This document shows positions 1-8,099 of a stretch of DNA of 64,000 nt, piece after piece. Below the pieces are notes generated by a model. The model saw only the letters and a list, made by a program, of their open reading frames with translations. It was not told the DNA's origin and ran no database searches. The position numbers and the translations under genes are program-made. Source of the stretch: an uncultured Prevotella sp. GTDB lineage: Bacteria > Bacteroidota > Bacteroidia > Bacteroidales > Bacteroidaceae. The stretch's first letter is position 1. Each line of letters starts with the position of its first letter. The stretch is from assembly GCA_945869265.1 (NCBI GenBank), contig CAMBOI010000013.1, positions 1 to 64,000 of the forward strand, given 5' to 3'.

Positions 1-1413
1 GCCGAGATACTTGAACACCTCGAAGAGAGTCTTGCCGATGTGAGAGAAGGCAACGGCTCCGTGGTGAGGATAGCCCTTCTGGATGAGGACGTGACGATAG
101 AAGCGTCCCATCTCGGGGATTGCGAAGATACCGATACCACCGAACGAACGTGTGGGAACATCGAGCACTTCACCCTCGGCGATGTAAGAGCGGAGATTGC
201 CCTGAGAGTCGCACTGCAAGCGATAGAATGTGATGTCGCTGGCTGCGATGTCGCCCTCGAGAGTACCACGTGTGAAGTCTGGTTCGCCACCATTCTCGAG
301 CAGACGGTTCTGGATGAGCTGATACTTGATCTTGCGGTTAGAGCACATCTTGCACTGAGGAGTGTTACCACAGTGGAAGCCCATGAAGGTGTCGGTGAGC
401 TTGTAGCCATACTTGCCGATGATGTCCTCGTCGTAGATGTACTTGGGCACTGAGTTGTTGATGTCGAGCAGAGTGACGGTATCGTCGCTTGCGCACATAC
501 CAATATATTCAGAGAGGGCTCCGTAGATGTCAACCTCGCAGGCAACAGGAATACCGCGGCTTACGAGACGGCTGTTTACGTAGCAAGGCTCGAAACCGAA
601 CTGGCTTGGGAATGCAGGCCAGCACTTGTCGGCAAATGCCACATACTGGCGTGAACCCTTGTGCTCCTCTGCCCAGTCGAGCAGGGTGAGTTCGAACTGT
701 GCCAGACGGCGGCTCAGAGTAGGATAGTAGCAGCCTTCGCCCATCTCCTTTGCCATATCCTCGCATACAGCGTCGATGCGTGGGTCGTTCTCGTGCTTCT
801 TGTAAGCTACGAGCAGGTCGAGCTCTGAGTTCTCCTCAACCTCTACGCCGAGTTCATACAAGCCCTTGATAGGAGCGTTGCAGGCGAAGAAGTCCTGAGG
901 ACGAGGACCGAAGGTGATAATCTTCAAGCCCTTGAGACCAAGGATGACGCGAGCTACGGGAACGAACTCTGCCATCATCTGAGCCACTTCCTCTGCTGTG
1001 CCTACAGGATACTCAGGGATATAGCCCTTGAGGTGGCGCATGCCGAGGTTGTAAGAGCAGTTGAGCATACCGCAATAAGCGTCGCCACGACCGTTGATCA
1101 TGTCGCCATCACCCTCAGCGGCTGCAACAAACATGCAGGGACCGTCGAAGTTCTTGGCAATAAGAGATTCAGGAGTCTCAGGACCGAAGTTGCCGAGGAA
1201 TACAACGAGAGCGTTGCATCCAGCTTCTTTCACTTCTGCCACAGCCTTGAGCATATCTTTCTCATTCTCGACAGTAGTCTGACAATTGAAGAGGTCGCCC
1301 TTGTAGGCTTTCACGATGTTCTCACGACGCTGTGTTGACAGCGCGATTGGAAAACAGTCTCGGCTAACAGCGATAATGCCGAGTTTCACTTGAGGAATGT
1401 TAGTACTTTGCAT
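1..1413 (-). CDS. L-fucose/L-arabinose isomerase-family protein, 3' end cut by window edge
   Basis: The frame is open from ATG at 1413 to the window edge (471 residues), so the C-terminus is missing. The sequence fits the fucose/arabinose isomerase fold, cytosolic metal-dependent aldose-ketose isomerases. E293 (in ACEVDIYG) and D317 (in LLDINN) are 24 residues apart, the same spacing as the two catalytic metal ligands of E. coli FucI. H347 in MGFHCGNTP is a candidate third ligand. There is no signal peptide. It lies 33 nt downstream of the HAD phosphatase on the same strand, so the two are probably cotranscribed in sugar metabolism. The exact substrate (fucose, arabinose or another) cannot be told. 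The family call is firm and the reaction is inferred. Confidence 0.8.
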   Translation of the reverse strand, partial: MQSTNIPQVKLGIIAVSRDCFPIALSTQRRENIVKAYKGDLFNCQTTVENEKDMLKAVAEVKEAGCNALVVFLGNFGPETPESLIAKNFDGPCMFVAAAEGDGDMINGRGDAYCGMLNCSYNLGMRHLKGYIPEYPVGTAEEVAQMMAEFVPVARVILGLKGLKIITFGPRPQDFFACNAPIKGLYELGVEVEENSELDLLVAYKKHENDPRIDAVCEDMAKEMGEGCYYPTLSRRLAQFELTLLDWAEEHKGSRQYVAFADKCWPAFPSQFGFEPCYVNSRLVSRGIPVACEVDIYGALSEYIGMCASDDTVTLLDINNSVPKYIYDEDIIGKYGYKLTDTFMGFHCGNTPQCKMCSNRKIKYQLIQNRLLENGGEPDFTRGTLEGDIAASDITFYRLQCDSQGNLRSYIAEGEVLDVPTRSFGGIGIFAIPEMGRFYRHVLIQKGYPHHGAVAFSHIGKTLFEVFKYLG

Positions 1414-1446
1414 AATAATTTTTTTTGTTATTAAAATGGTTTGTAA

Positions 1447-2259
1447 TTATTTCTTTAGTATAAATTTCTCTACTACACGTGCCACTCCGTCTTCCTCGTT
1501 GGAATAGGTGATATAGTCGGCTGCATCCTGCACTTCGGTCGAGGCATTTGCCATAGCCACTCCGAGACCGGCATATTCTATCATGCACTTGTCGTTATAT
1601 CCGTCGCCGATGGCTATCATTTCCTCGCGGGTGATACCGAGGTCGGCGATGAGGCGTGCGAGCGACTGTGACTTTTCGATGCCCATGGGGACACATTCGA
1701 GGAAGAATCCCGATGAGCGATATACCAATATTCGCCCCTGCATTCTGGTGGCAAGCTTCAGTTCGAGCTGGTGGAGAGGTTTGGGGTCGCCCACAATGAG
1801 GCATTTGTTGATGGGGTATTCAACCTGGAGGGGAAAATCGTCATACTGCACTACTGGCATCTTGTTGATGAATGCCTCGTGGAGCACATATTTGTTGTTC
1901 TTGCGAGTGGCAGCTATGCCTTCGCCCTGATAAGTGAGTATCTCCATGCCAGCGTCCTTGGATTCCTGATAGAGGATGGGCACGAGGTGTGGCTCTAATT
2001 CCTTATTATATATAGTCTCTCCTGTGCGGCAACTTATAATCTTTCCACCATTATAGGCAAGGATGAATCCGTCGTGGTCGGCGAGATTGAGCTGCTTGGC
2101 TATGGGCATAATGCCGAAAGTGGGACGTCCGGATGCCAACACGACCCTAACCCCCAAATCCTGAGCTTTCATCAAAGCATCATAGGTTTTAGGTGTTATT
2201 TCCTTTTTCTCGTTGGTCAGCGTACCGTCGAGGTCGAGCACGATTATTTTGTATGCCAT
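1447..2259 (-). CDS. Cof-type HAD-IIB family phosphatase
   Basis: Soluble 270-residue HAD-superfamily hydrolase of the Cof/YidA class, which usually dephosphorylates sugar phosphates or related small molecules. Motif I is DLDGTL near residues 9-14 (nucleophile plus acid/base Asp), motif II is the Ser in ASGRP near 43, and motif III/IV is GDGYND near 219. The long cap between motifs II and III is typical of type IIB. Length is normal for the family. The start at 2259 sits just downstream of a good minus-strand -7 box at 2283-2290. It precedes the isomerase-family gene and may clear phosphorylated by-products of that pathway, which is only inference. Confidence 0.88.
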   Translation of the reverse strand: MAYKIIVLDLDGTLTNEKKEITPKTYDALMKAQDLGVRVVLASGRPTFGIMPIAKQLNLADHDGFILAYNGGKIISCRTGETIYNKELEPHLVPILYQESKDAGMEILTYQGEGIAATRKNNKYVLHEAFINKMPVVQYDDFPLQVEYPINKCLIVGDPKPLHQLELKLATRMQGRILVYRSSGFFLECVPMGIEKSQSLARLIADLGITREEMIAIGDGYNDKCMIEYAGLGVAMANASTEVQDAADYITYSNEEDGVARVVEKFILKK

Positions 2260-2282
2260 AAGGTTTTGTCTAAATTTTAGCG

Positions 2283-2290
2283 CAAAGTTA
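2283..2290 (-). promoter_or_regulatory. Bacteroidetes -7 box for the HAD/isomerase operon
   Basis: Read on the minus strand this is TAACTTTG, matching TAnnTTTG. A TTG lies about 22 nt further upstream, slightly long for the -33 element. It sits 24 nt before the HAD start codon. Confidence 0.55.
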
Positions 2291-2362
2291 ATACATTTAA
2301 TTCATATTTGGTCAATTGATGCTTTATCTTTTGCTTTATTTAACATTAAACACTGCAACTTT

Positions 2363-2370
2363 TAGCTTTG
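2363..2370 (+). promoter_or_regulatory. Bacteroidetes -7 box for the GIN-domain gene
   Basis: TAGCTTTG matches TAnnTTTG. The -33 region is poor. It implies an approximately 80-90 nt leader that contains the 12-nt direct repeat at 2398-2425. Confidence 0.45.
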
Positions 2371-2397
2371 TTGTAGCGTCAAATGTGTGAATTGGTT

Positions 2398-2425
2398 GAC
2401 GAGTTGACATATTGACGAGTTGACA
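2398..2425 (+). repeat. Direct repeat GACGAGTTGACA x2, 16-nt period
   Basis: Two exact 12-nt copies (2398-2409 and 2414-2425) separated by TATT, in the leader of the GIN-domain gene. It could be a protein binding site, or another member of the short tandem repeats scattered in this genome. Confidence 0.7.
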
Positions 2426-2460
2426 AGACAAGAAGTTGGATGTTTAAATATAATATAAAT

Positions 2461-3276
2461 ATGAAGAAGATTACATTTTTTACAGCAGCAATGGTATCTG
2501 CTATGACAACTGGAATGGCAACGACATTTACCTCATGCACTGAGGCAAATAACTTGAAATCATCAATCAAGGCGGAACTTGACGATGATGTAGCTGATGA
2601 CGGAGTGATTGTGACACAAGACCGCAAGGTGAAGAATTTCACATCTGTCCGCATCGAGGGTTCGCCCACGGTGAGATATGTGCAGGGAAACAAGTTTGAG
2701 GTGAAGGTGAAGGGCAAGAAGGAACTTGTTGACAAAATCAAGACGGAGGTGGAAGGCAACACCCTGGTTGTGAGCTTGAAGAGCAAAATTTCGTTTAGTT
2801 TCTTCAAAAACAACAGAAAGCAGCACATGCCTGTGGTTTATGTCAGCTCTCCCGATCTCGTGGGAGTAGAGTTGGCTGGTTCGGGCGACTTTATTTGCGA
2901 CGGTCCTATTGACACCGATCGTCTTGACATACATTTGGCGGGTTCGGGCGACGTGGATTTCAACGGCAGTATAATCTGCGATGACCTGAAAGTGGAACTC
3001 AATGGTTCGGGTGATGTGGAAATCAAGGATGTGGAGAGTATATCGTCAAGTCTGCAACTGATTGGGTCGGGTGATATTAAGGTGAACCAAAAGAAGGTGG
3101 AAAACACTCGTGTTCAGTTGATTGGCTCGGGCGACATAAAGGTGAATTTCGACAATTGCCGTAATGTGGAGAGCAGTCTTGCCGGTTCGGGAGACATCAT
3201 GCTGAAGGGTAATATTACTGGCAAACTCAACAAGGCAAAGGCTGGTTCGGGCGACTATACCATCGATTTGCATTGA
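2461..3276 (+). CDS. Head GIN (DUF2807-type) lipoprotein with seven GSGD repeats
   Basis: Secreted or surface lipoprotein of unknown function. I place the start at 2461 (MKKITFF), because the in-frame upstream ATG at 2440 lacks a signal-peptide context. A signal peptide ends near TTFTSC, where the Cys is a likely lipidation site. From about residue 130 the motif GSGD recurs seven times every 20-21 residues, mostly as L-x-GSGD. This is the signature of the GIN/DUF2807 beta-helical fold, each repeat forming one turn. Such proteins are common in Bacteroidetes, often as putative auto-transported adhesins, and their role is not settled. Monocistronic by spacing. Confidence 0.85.
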   Translation: MKKITFFTAAMVSAMTTGMATTFTSCTEANNLKSSIKAELDDDVADDGVIVTQDRKVKNFTSVRIEGSPTVRYVQGNKFEVKVKGKKELVDKIKTEVEGNTLVVSLKSKISFSFFKNNRKQHMPVVYVSSPDLVGVELAGSGDFICDGPIDTDRLDIHLAGSGDVDFNGSIICDDLKVELNGSGDVEIKDVESISSSLQLIGSGDIKVNQKKVENTRVQLIGSGDIKVNFDNCRNVESSLAGSGDIMLKGNITGKLNKAKAGSGDYTIDLH

Positions 3277-3361
3277 TAAAAAAAGTGGCTAGAATAGCAA
3301 AAAATGCGACTATTATTGCAAAAAAAAGCAACATTTTTTTCGCACTTTCATAATTTTTTAT

Positions 3362-3369
3362 TAATTTTG
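3362..3369 (+). promoter_or_regulatory. -7 box for the nucleotidyltransferase operon
   Basis: TAATTTTG matches TAnnTTTG and lies 20 nt before the ATG at 3390. The -33 element is weak. Confidence 0.5.
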
Positions 3370-3389
3370 CAGCCAAAATTGGTAAAAAG

Positions 3390-4118
3390 ATGAAATACGC
3401 TATTATAGCAGCAGGAGAAGGCAGCCGACTGGCTGCAGAAGGAATAGAGTTGCCGAAACCTCTCGTGGAGGTTGACGGTAAGGCTCTGATTGACAGACTT
3501 ATAGGGATATTTATGGACAATGGTGCCGAGGAGATTGTGGTTATATGCAATGATATGACCACACTGGTTCCTCGGCACCTTATTGATATACAGCGCGACG
3601 GGCTTAAGGGACGCCCTATCCCGTTGAGGTTTGTGGTGAAGAGCACACCGAGTTCGATGCACAGTTTCCATGAAATCAGCCAGTATCTCACCGACGGCAC
3701 TTTCTGTCTTACTACTGTGGATACTATCTTCCGCGAGGAGGAGTTTAAGGCCTATGTGGAGGAATTGCAAAGGATGACCGACGAGGGCGAGGCCGACGGA
3801 CTGATGGGAGTGACCGACTACATCGACGACGAGAAACCTTTGTATGTGGATGTGGATGAGGATATGACCGTAAAGGGATTCCTCGACAAGTCGGACTCGT
3901 GCAAGTTTATATCGGGCGGAATATATGGCTTGACTCCCAAGGCTATCGACACTCTCAATGGCTGCATGGAGCGTGGGGAGAGCAGAATGCGCAACTTCCA
4001 GAGGGCACTGATAAAGGATGGTTTGAATCTCAAGGCCTACAAGTTCTCGAAGGTGCTGGATATAGATCACAAGAGCGATATCGCCAAGGCTGAGGATTTC
4101 ATTAAAGAAAAGATATGA
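3390..4118 (+). CDS. Sugar/polyol-phosphate nucleotidyltransferase
   Basis: A 242-residue NTP_transferase-fold enzyme that would activate a phosphorylated sugar or polyol with a nucleotide. The N-terminal nucleotide-binding signature is AIIAAGEGSRL near residues 4-14, followed by the conserved PKPLVEVDGKALI. The likely metal-binding Asp is in LTTVDT near 110. Cytosolic, with no signal peptide. Its stop overlaps the start of the CDP-alcohol phosphotransferase by 4 nt (ATGA), so the two are translationally coupled. The pairing suggests this enzyme makes the CDP-activated or phospho-alcohol partner used next, as in inositol-phosphate cytidylyltransferase/lipid synthase pairs. Substrate unproven. 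Confidence 0.8.
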   Translation: MKYAIIAAGEGSRLAAEGIELPKPLVEVDGKALIDRLIGIFMDNGAEEIVVICNDMTTLVPRHLIDIQRDGLKGRPIPLRFVVKSTPSSMHSFHEISQYLTDGTFCLTTVDTIFREEEFKAYVEELQRMTDEGEADGLMGVTDYIDDEKPLYVDVDEDMTVKGFLDKSDSCKFISGGIYGLTPKAIDTLNGCMERGESRMRNFQRALIKDGLNLKAYKFSKVLDIDHKSDIAKAEDFIKEKI

Positions 4119-5059
4119 AAAGAAGTTTTTCGGAGTTATTAAAAGCATCGTTCAAGTCGGAAGACACGGAGGAATGGCTTGACGTACATTTCACAAGGCC
4201 AATAGGATTGGCTTTCGCATTGATGTGGGAGAAGTTGGGCGTACACCCCAACGCCATCACCATAGTGTCGATATTCCTCGGAGTTGGAGCAGGATGGATG
4301 TTCCAGTATGACGATATTGTGTCGAACGTATGGGGAGTGGTGTTGCTGATGTTTGCCAATTTCTGCGACTCCACCGACGGACAGTTGGCCCGACTCACGG
4401 GCAAGAAGACGCTTGTGGGCCGTGTGCTCGACGGATTCTCGGGAGACGTCTGGTTCTTTGCAATATATGTCGCTATCGTGGTGAGGTTGTGGAATGAACC
4501 TATACCATTCTTGGGTGGCGAGACTTGGGGAATATTCATTTTCCTCATCTGTCTTTATGCCGGAGTGTGGTGTCATTCGCCACAGTCGTCGCTTGCCGAC
4601 TACTATCGACAGATTCACCTCTACTTCCTTTTGGGCAAGAAGGGGTCGGAACTCGACGACTCCGCCACGCAGATGAAGAAATACGAGGAACTGACATGGA
4701 CGGGCAATTTCATCGGGAAAATCTTCTATAAGAACTATGCAGCATATTGTCGCAGTCAGGAGAAACGTACTCCCAAATTCCAAGCGTTCTTCCGTGAGGT
4801 AAAGAGGAAATATCCTGATGCCGAACAGATGCCGCAGAGCCTCAGAGACGAATTCCGCAAGGGTTCATTGCCTCTGATGAAATTCACTAATCTGCTGACA
4901 TTCAACTCAAGGGCAATCATCATATATATAACATGCCTTGCGGGCGTACCTTATATATATCCTATAATAGAGATAACCGTATTTACTGCGATGTATATGT
5001 ATATGCACAAAACTCACGAAAAGACGTGCGAAAGGCTTGTGGGGGGGATTAGGAATTAG
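4115..5059 (+). CDS. CDP-alcohol phosphatidyltransferase-family membrane enzyme
   Basis: A 314-residue inner-membrane enzyme transferring a phospho-alcohol from a CDP donor. The CDP-OH-P motif is seen as D-x2-DG-x2-AR-x8-G-x3-D at FCDSTDGQLARLTG and GRVLD. The last two Asp are then spaced D-x4-D (DGFSGD), one residue longer than the usual D-x3-D. Hydrophobic segments flank the motif and continue towards the C-terminus (IIIYITCLAGVPYIYP). Coupled to the upstream nucleotidyltransferase, it may make an inositol-type or other phospholipid, or a compatible solute. The last codons Ile-Arg-Asn-stop lie inside the ATTAGGA tandem repeat at 5048-5074. Confidence 0.8.
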   Translation: MKRSFSELLKASFKSEDTEEWLDVHFTRPIGLAFALMWEKLGVHPNAITIVSIFLGVGAGWMFQYDDIVSNVWGVVLLMFANFCDSTDGQLARLTGKKTLVGRVLDGFSGDVWFFAIYVAIVVRLWNEPIPFLGGETWGIFIFLICLYAGVWCHSPQSSLADYYRQIHLYFLLGKKGSELDDSATQMKKYEELTWTGNFIGKIFYKNYAAYCRSQEKRTPKFQAFFREVKRKYPDAEQMPQSLRDEFRKGSLPLMKFTNLLTFNSRAIIIYITCLAGVPYIYPIIEITVFTAMYMYMHKTHEKTCERLVGGIRN

Positions 5060-5074
5060 GAATTAGGAATTAGG
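5048..5074 (+). repeat. ATTAGGA tandem heptamer spanning a stop codon
   Basis: Nearly four copies of ATTAGGA. The first supplies the Ile-Arg-Asn-TAG end of the CDP-alcohol phosphotransferase. The array ends 1 nt before the ATG of the DUF5686 gene. Confidence 0.9.
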
Positions 5075-5075
5075 G

Positions 5076-7199
5076 ATGGCTGCGCGAATAGTGTTATTGG
5101 GGATATTTGCGCTTATACCAGTGATGTGTATGGCGCAGCAGGACAGTGTACTGTGGTATGACAGGGTGCATGAGCTCGATGAGGTAACTGTAGATAAGAA
5201 GCGCGAGCCATATAGCAGAAAGGACAATCCTGCGGTGGAACTGATGAGGAGGGTGATTGAGCATAAACGATTGACCGACCCCACAAAGAAAGACTACTGC
5301 AAATACGATACATATCAGAAACTCACACTCGCTCTCAACGACGTCACTCCGCAACAGTTGACAGAGGGCGCACTGTCGAAGATACCTGATATCATCAATC
5401 ATATTGAGGCATGCCAGTTGAACAACAAACTGATTATGCCGGTGACTGTGTCGGAGACGGTGAGGCGAAACCTTTTTAGCGAGAAACCCTTACGCCATCA
5501 GAAGGTGACGATAGGTGAGAGGTCGGAAGGCATAGACCAGCTCTTTCAGACAGGCCATGAGATGGTGAAGACGCTGAGAGACTTCTTCACGGATGTCAAC
5601 CTGTATGAAGACAACATTAAACTGCTGAAGCAGAACTTCCTGTCGCCAATAGCATCGGGAGCCATCGCCTTTTATCGCTTCCACATCGTGGATACAGTGA
5701 GGGTGGGGCAGGAGAGATGCATACATCTCGCCTTCGGACCGGACAACCAGAGGGACATGGGATTCAGCGGTGAACTCTACGTGATGGACGACACGACATA
5801 CCAGTTGAGGCGTGCTGTGCTCACCATCCCCCGACAGAGTATCGTGAATCATATCGACAATATAAAGATATGGCAAGAGTTTGAGGCATTACCATCGGGC
5901 GAGATGGTGCTTGCTTCTGACGACATGATGATTGAGATGAGTCTAGCCGACGTGTTTGCCAAAACGGTCATATTAAGGACTACACGACATTCGGGATATT
6001 CATTCGAACATATTCCTTCGGCATACTTCAGCAATAGGTTGAAGCAGAACGAAGAGCAAAGGGCAAAGGAGCGCGATGACAAGTTCTGGAATGAATACCG
6101 GAGAACGCGACTCACATTCAGTGAGCAACGTATGGGGATGTTCGTGGATAACCTATGGCAGTCGTCACCGGCATTGCGAACGATAGGGACGGCTGTTAAG
6201 GTGATGTTGGATAATTTTATCGAGACGAGCAAACCGAGTCTGTTGGATATAGGACCAGTACTTTCTACTGTATCAGTCAATTCCGTAGATGGTCTTCGAC
6301 TAAGAATAGGCGGACGAACGACAAAGGCCTTGAGCCGACATATACAGATAGAAGGTTATTATGCACACGGATTCAGAAGCAAGGCCGACTATTGGAGTGC
6401 CACCGTGAGGAGTCACGGATTCTCGCTGTCGGCAGCCAAGGACATTCGCTATCCATCTGACCCGCTGATGCCTACCGACAAGGATAATCTCTTTGCGGCA
6501 TGGAAATGGGGCGACGACTCGAAGATGATGGCATACAACAGGCAACAGTTGGCATACGAACATGTCTTGCCTTCAGGACTAAATCTGTCGGCTGCGATTA
6601 AGAGAGAGACATACGAAGGTAGAGGTTCGCTCGAATTCGACAAGATAAAGACAACCGAGTTGCGGTTGGCACTCGGATATAAAGGATGGATGGTGAGCCA
6701 TGCCGTGGGTATCGACGGATTATTAGGTGGCGAGTTGAGATACAACACCACCGAGATGAGATGGAGACAGAAGACATCACTGAAGACATGGGGCACACTC
6801 CGCTCTGACATAAGAGCGGGATTGGAGTGGGACGGAAAACCCTGGCCGCTGCTCTTTATGCCCGCTGCAAACATATCCTATCTGGCGCAACCGCTCACCT
6901 TCGCACTCATCGACAATATGGAGATGACGAGCGACAGATATGCCAGTGCGATATTCGACTGGGACATCAACGGAAGGGTGTTCAACCGCATACCATTGCT
7001 CAATCGACTGAAACTGAGAGAGTATCTGAGCCTCAGAACATGGTGGGGACACGACAAGCCATATGTTGAGGCTGCAGTGGGAATACATAACATACTGTCG
7101 TTCTTGCACGTGGAATACGTGAGACGACTCAACTATATATCCGGATTGCCCTCGGCAAATAAACAAGGAGTAAGAATAAGGGCAGAATTTAAATTTTGA
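5076..7199 (+). CDS. DUF5686 family outer-membrane protein
   Basis: A 707-residue protein with signal peptide (cleavage after MCMAQ). The N-terminal part (RRVIEHKRLTDPTKKDYCKY) is the hallmark start of DUF5686, a Bacteroidetes family of surface proteins. It lacks the CarboxypepD_reg beta-sandwich that usually precedes DUF5686, so it is a short form. The second half alternates aromatic and polar residues and ends in RIRAEFKF, with a terminal Phe, as expected for an outer-membrane beta-barrel. It starts 16 nt after the previous gene. Function unknown; export or envelope assembly has been suggested for relatives. Confidence 0.8.
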   Translation: MAARIVLLGIFALIPVMCMAQQDSVLWYDRVHELDEVTVDKKREPYSRKDNPAVELMRRVIEHKRLTDPTKKDYCKYDTYQKLTLALNDVTPQQLTEGALSKIPDIINHIEACQLNNKLIMPVTVSETVRRNLFSEKPLRHQKVTIGERSEGIDQLFQTGHEMVKTLRDFFTDVNLYEDNIKLLKQNFLSPIASGAIAFYRFHIVDTVRVGQERCIHLAFGPDNQRDMGFSGELYVMDDTTYQLRRAVLTIPRQSIVNHIDNIKIWQEFEALPSGEMVLASDDMMIEMSLADVFAKTVILRTTRHSGYSFEHIPSAYFSNRLKQNEEQRAKERDDKFWNEYRRTRLTFSEQRMGMFVDNLWQSSPALRTIGTAVKVMLDNFIETSKPSLLDIGPVLSTVSVNSVDGLRLRIGGRTTKALSRHIQIEGYYAHGFRSKADYWSATVRSHGFSLSAAKDIRYPSDPLMPTDKDNLFAAWKWGDDSKMMAYNRQQLAYEHVLPSGLNLSAAIKRETYEGRGSLEFDKIKTTELRLALGYKGWMVSHAVGIDGLLGGELRYNTTEMRWRQKTSLKTWGTLRSDIRAGLEWDGKPWPLLFMPAANISYLAQPLTFALIDNMEMTSDRYASAIFDWDINGRVFNRIPLLNRLKLREYLSLRTWWGHDKPYVEAAVGIHNILSFLHVEYVRRLNYISGLPSANKQGVRIRAEFKF

Positions 7200-7204
7200 G
7201 AGAG

Positions 7205-7849
7205 ATGACGATTTTTTTAGCAGACAACCAAGACATTACGCGAGCTGGAATACAATTCCTGGCAGAAAAGACTATCCACGGTTTTGAGTTCGTCCGCACC
7301 GAGGATAAAACAGAACTTGTAGAACAGTTGAAACTACAGCCAGAGGCGGTTGTGGTGCTCGACTATACCATGTTTGACATGAACGATGTGGAGGAACTAC
7401 AGATATTCTACGACCGATTCCCAAAGGTGCAGTGGATATTGTTCAGTGTAGATCTGTCGCTGGATTTCGTGCGAAGGGTGGTGGCTATGGGAGGCAGGAT
7501 AAGCATTCTGCTGAAGGAATCATCGGCTCATGAGGTGAGGGAGTGCATACAATATGCCTCAAACGGCAGAAGATATATCTGCCAGCGCATGACGGAGATT
7601 ATGCTTGCACCTCAAGAAACATCAGTGGAAGACGATGTGAAACTCACACCTACCGAGACGGAAATTCTTAAGGACATAGCAATGGGTATGACTACAAGGG
7701 AAATTGCAGAGAAGAGATTCTCAAGTTTCCATACAGTGAACACTCACCGCAAGAACATATTCAGAAAACTTGGGGTGAACAATGTGCATGAGGCTACTAA
7801 ATATGCACTCAGGGCTGGACTCATTGATTCGGCGGAATACTATATTTAA
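7205..7849 (+). CDS. LuxR-family response regulator
   Basis: A 214-residue cytoplasmic DNA-binding response regulator. A receiver-like domain covers residues about 1-110, with a probable phospho-acceptor Asp in VVLDYTM and the conserved Lys in LLKES. A LuxR/FixJ helix-turn-helix follows at about 145-205 (LTPTETEILKDIAMGMTTRE, then HTVNTHRKNIFRKLGV). I choose ATG 7205; an upstream in-frame TTG at 7196 overlaps the previous stop. No kinase gene is adjacent. It is the last gene of the 3390-7849 operon and is followed by a 33-nt repeat and a hairpin. Confidence 0.88.
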   Translation: MTIFLADNQDITRAGIQFLAEKTIHGFEFVRTEDKTELVEQLKLQPEAVVVLDYTMFDMNDVEELQIFYDRFPKVQWILFSVDLSLDFVRRVVAMGGRISILLKESSAHEVRECIQYASNGRRYICQRMTEIMLAPQETSVEDDVKLTPTETEILKDIAMGMTTREIAEKRFSSFHTVNTHRKNIFRKLGVNNVHEATKYALRAGLIDSAEYYI

Positions 7850-7881
7850 ATTAGGAAACGAAGTTCGACGAAGTCAATTAA
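7847..7881 (+). repeat. 33-nt stop-codon-associated repeat, copy 1
   Basis: Begins at the TAA of the LuxR gene and ends in GTTCGACGAAGTCAATTAA. A second copy with about three mismatches lies on the minus strand at 27961-27994, also exactly at a stop codon. Confidence 0.85.
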
Positions 7882-7888
7882 ATAAAAA

Positions 7889-7918
7889 AATTAGAGCTGT
7901 CTCGCGACAACTCTAATT
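7889..7918 (+). terminator. Hairpin terminator after the LuxR gene
   Basis: AATTAGAG pairs with CTCTAATT and, after one mismatch, TGTC pairs with GACA around a TCGC loop. Only a modest T-rich tail follows. Confidence 0.65.
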
Positions 7919-8037
7919 CCAACTTTTCTAACTAACTTATTATCAACTATTCATTACTCATTCTGATTTCCGGGTGCAAAGGTACGCATATTTTCCGTAT
8001 AATAGTTCAAAAAATGCTAAAAAATACACGTAAACGA

Positions 8038-8067
8038 TTGCGTTTTGAATATAAATTCGTATATTTG
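8038..8067 (+). promoter_or_regulatory. Promoter of the LacI-type regulator gene
   Basis: TTG at 8038-8040, a 19-nt spacer, then TATATTTG at 8060-8067. It lies 32 nt before the ATG. Confidence 0.7.
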
Positions 8068-8099
8068 CACACATTTAGAATAATAACTGGCAAAACAAT

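Noticed and set aside
5048..5074. CRISPR-like array reading of the ATTAGGA repeats
   Set aside because: Units are only 7 nt, contiguous and without spacers; no cas genes are present.
7196..7204. Earlier TTG start for the LuxR regulator
   Set aside because: ATG 7205 starts the receiver domain in the normal place; TTG only adds Met-Arg-Glu.
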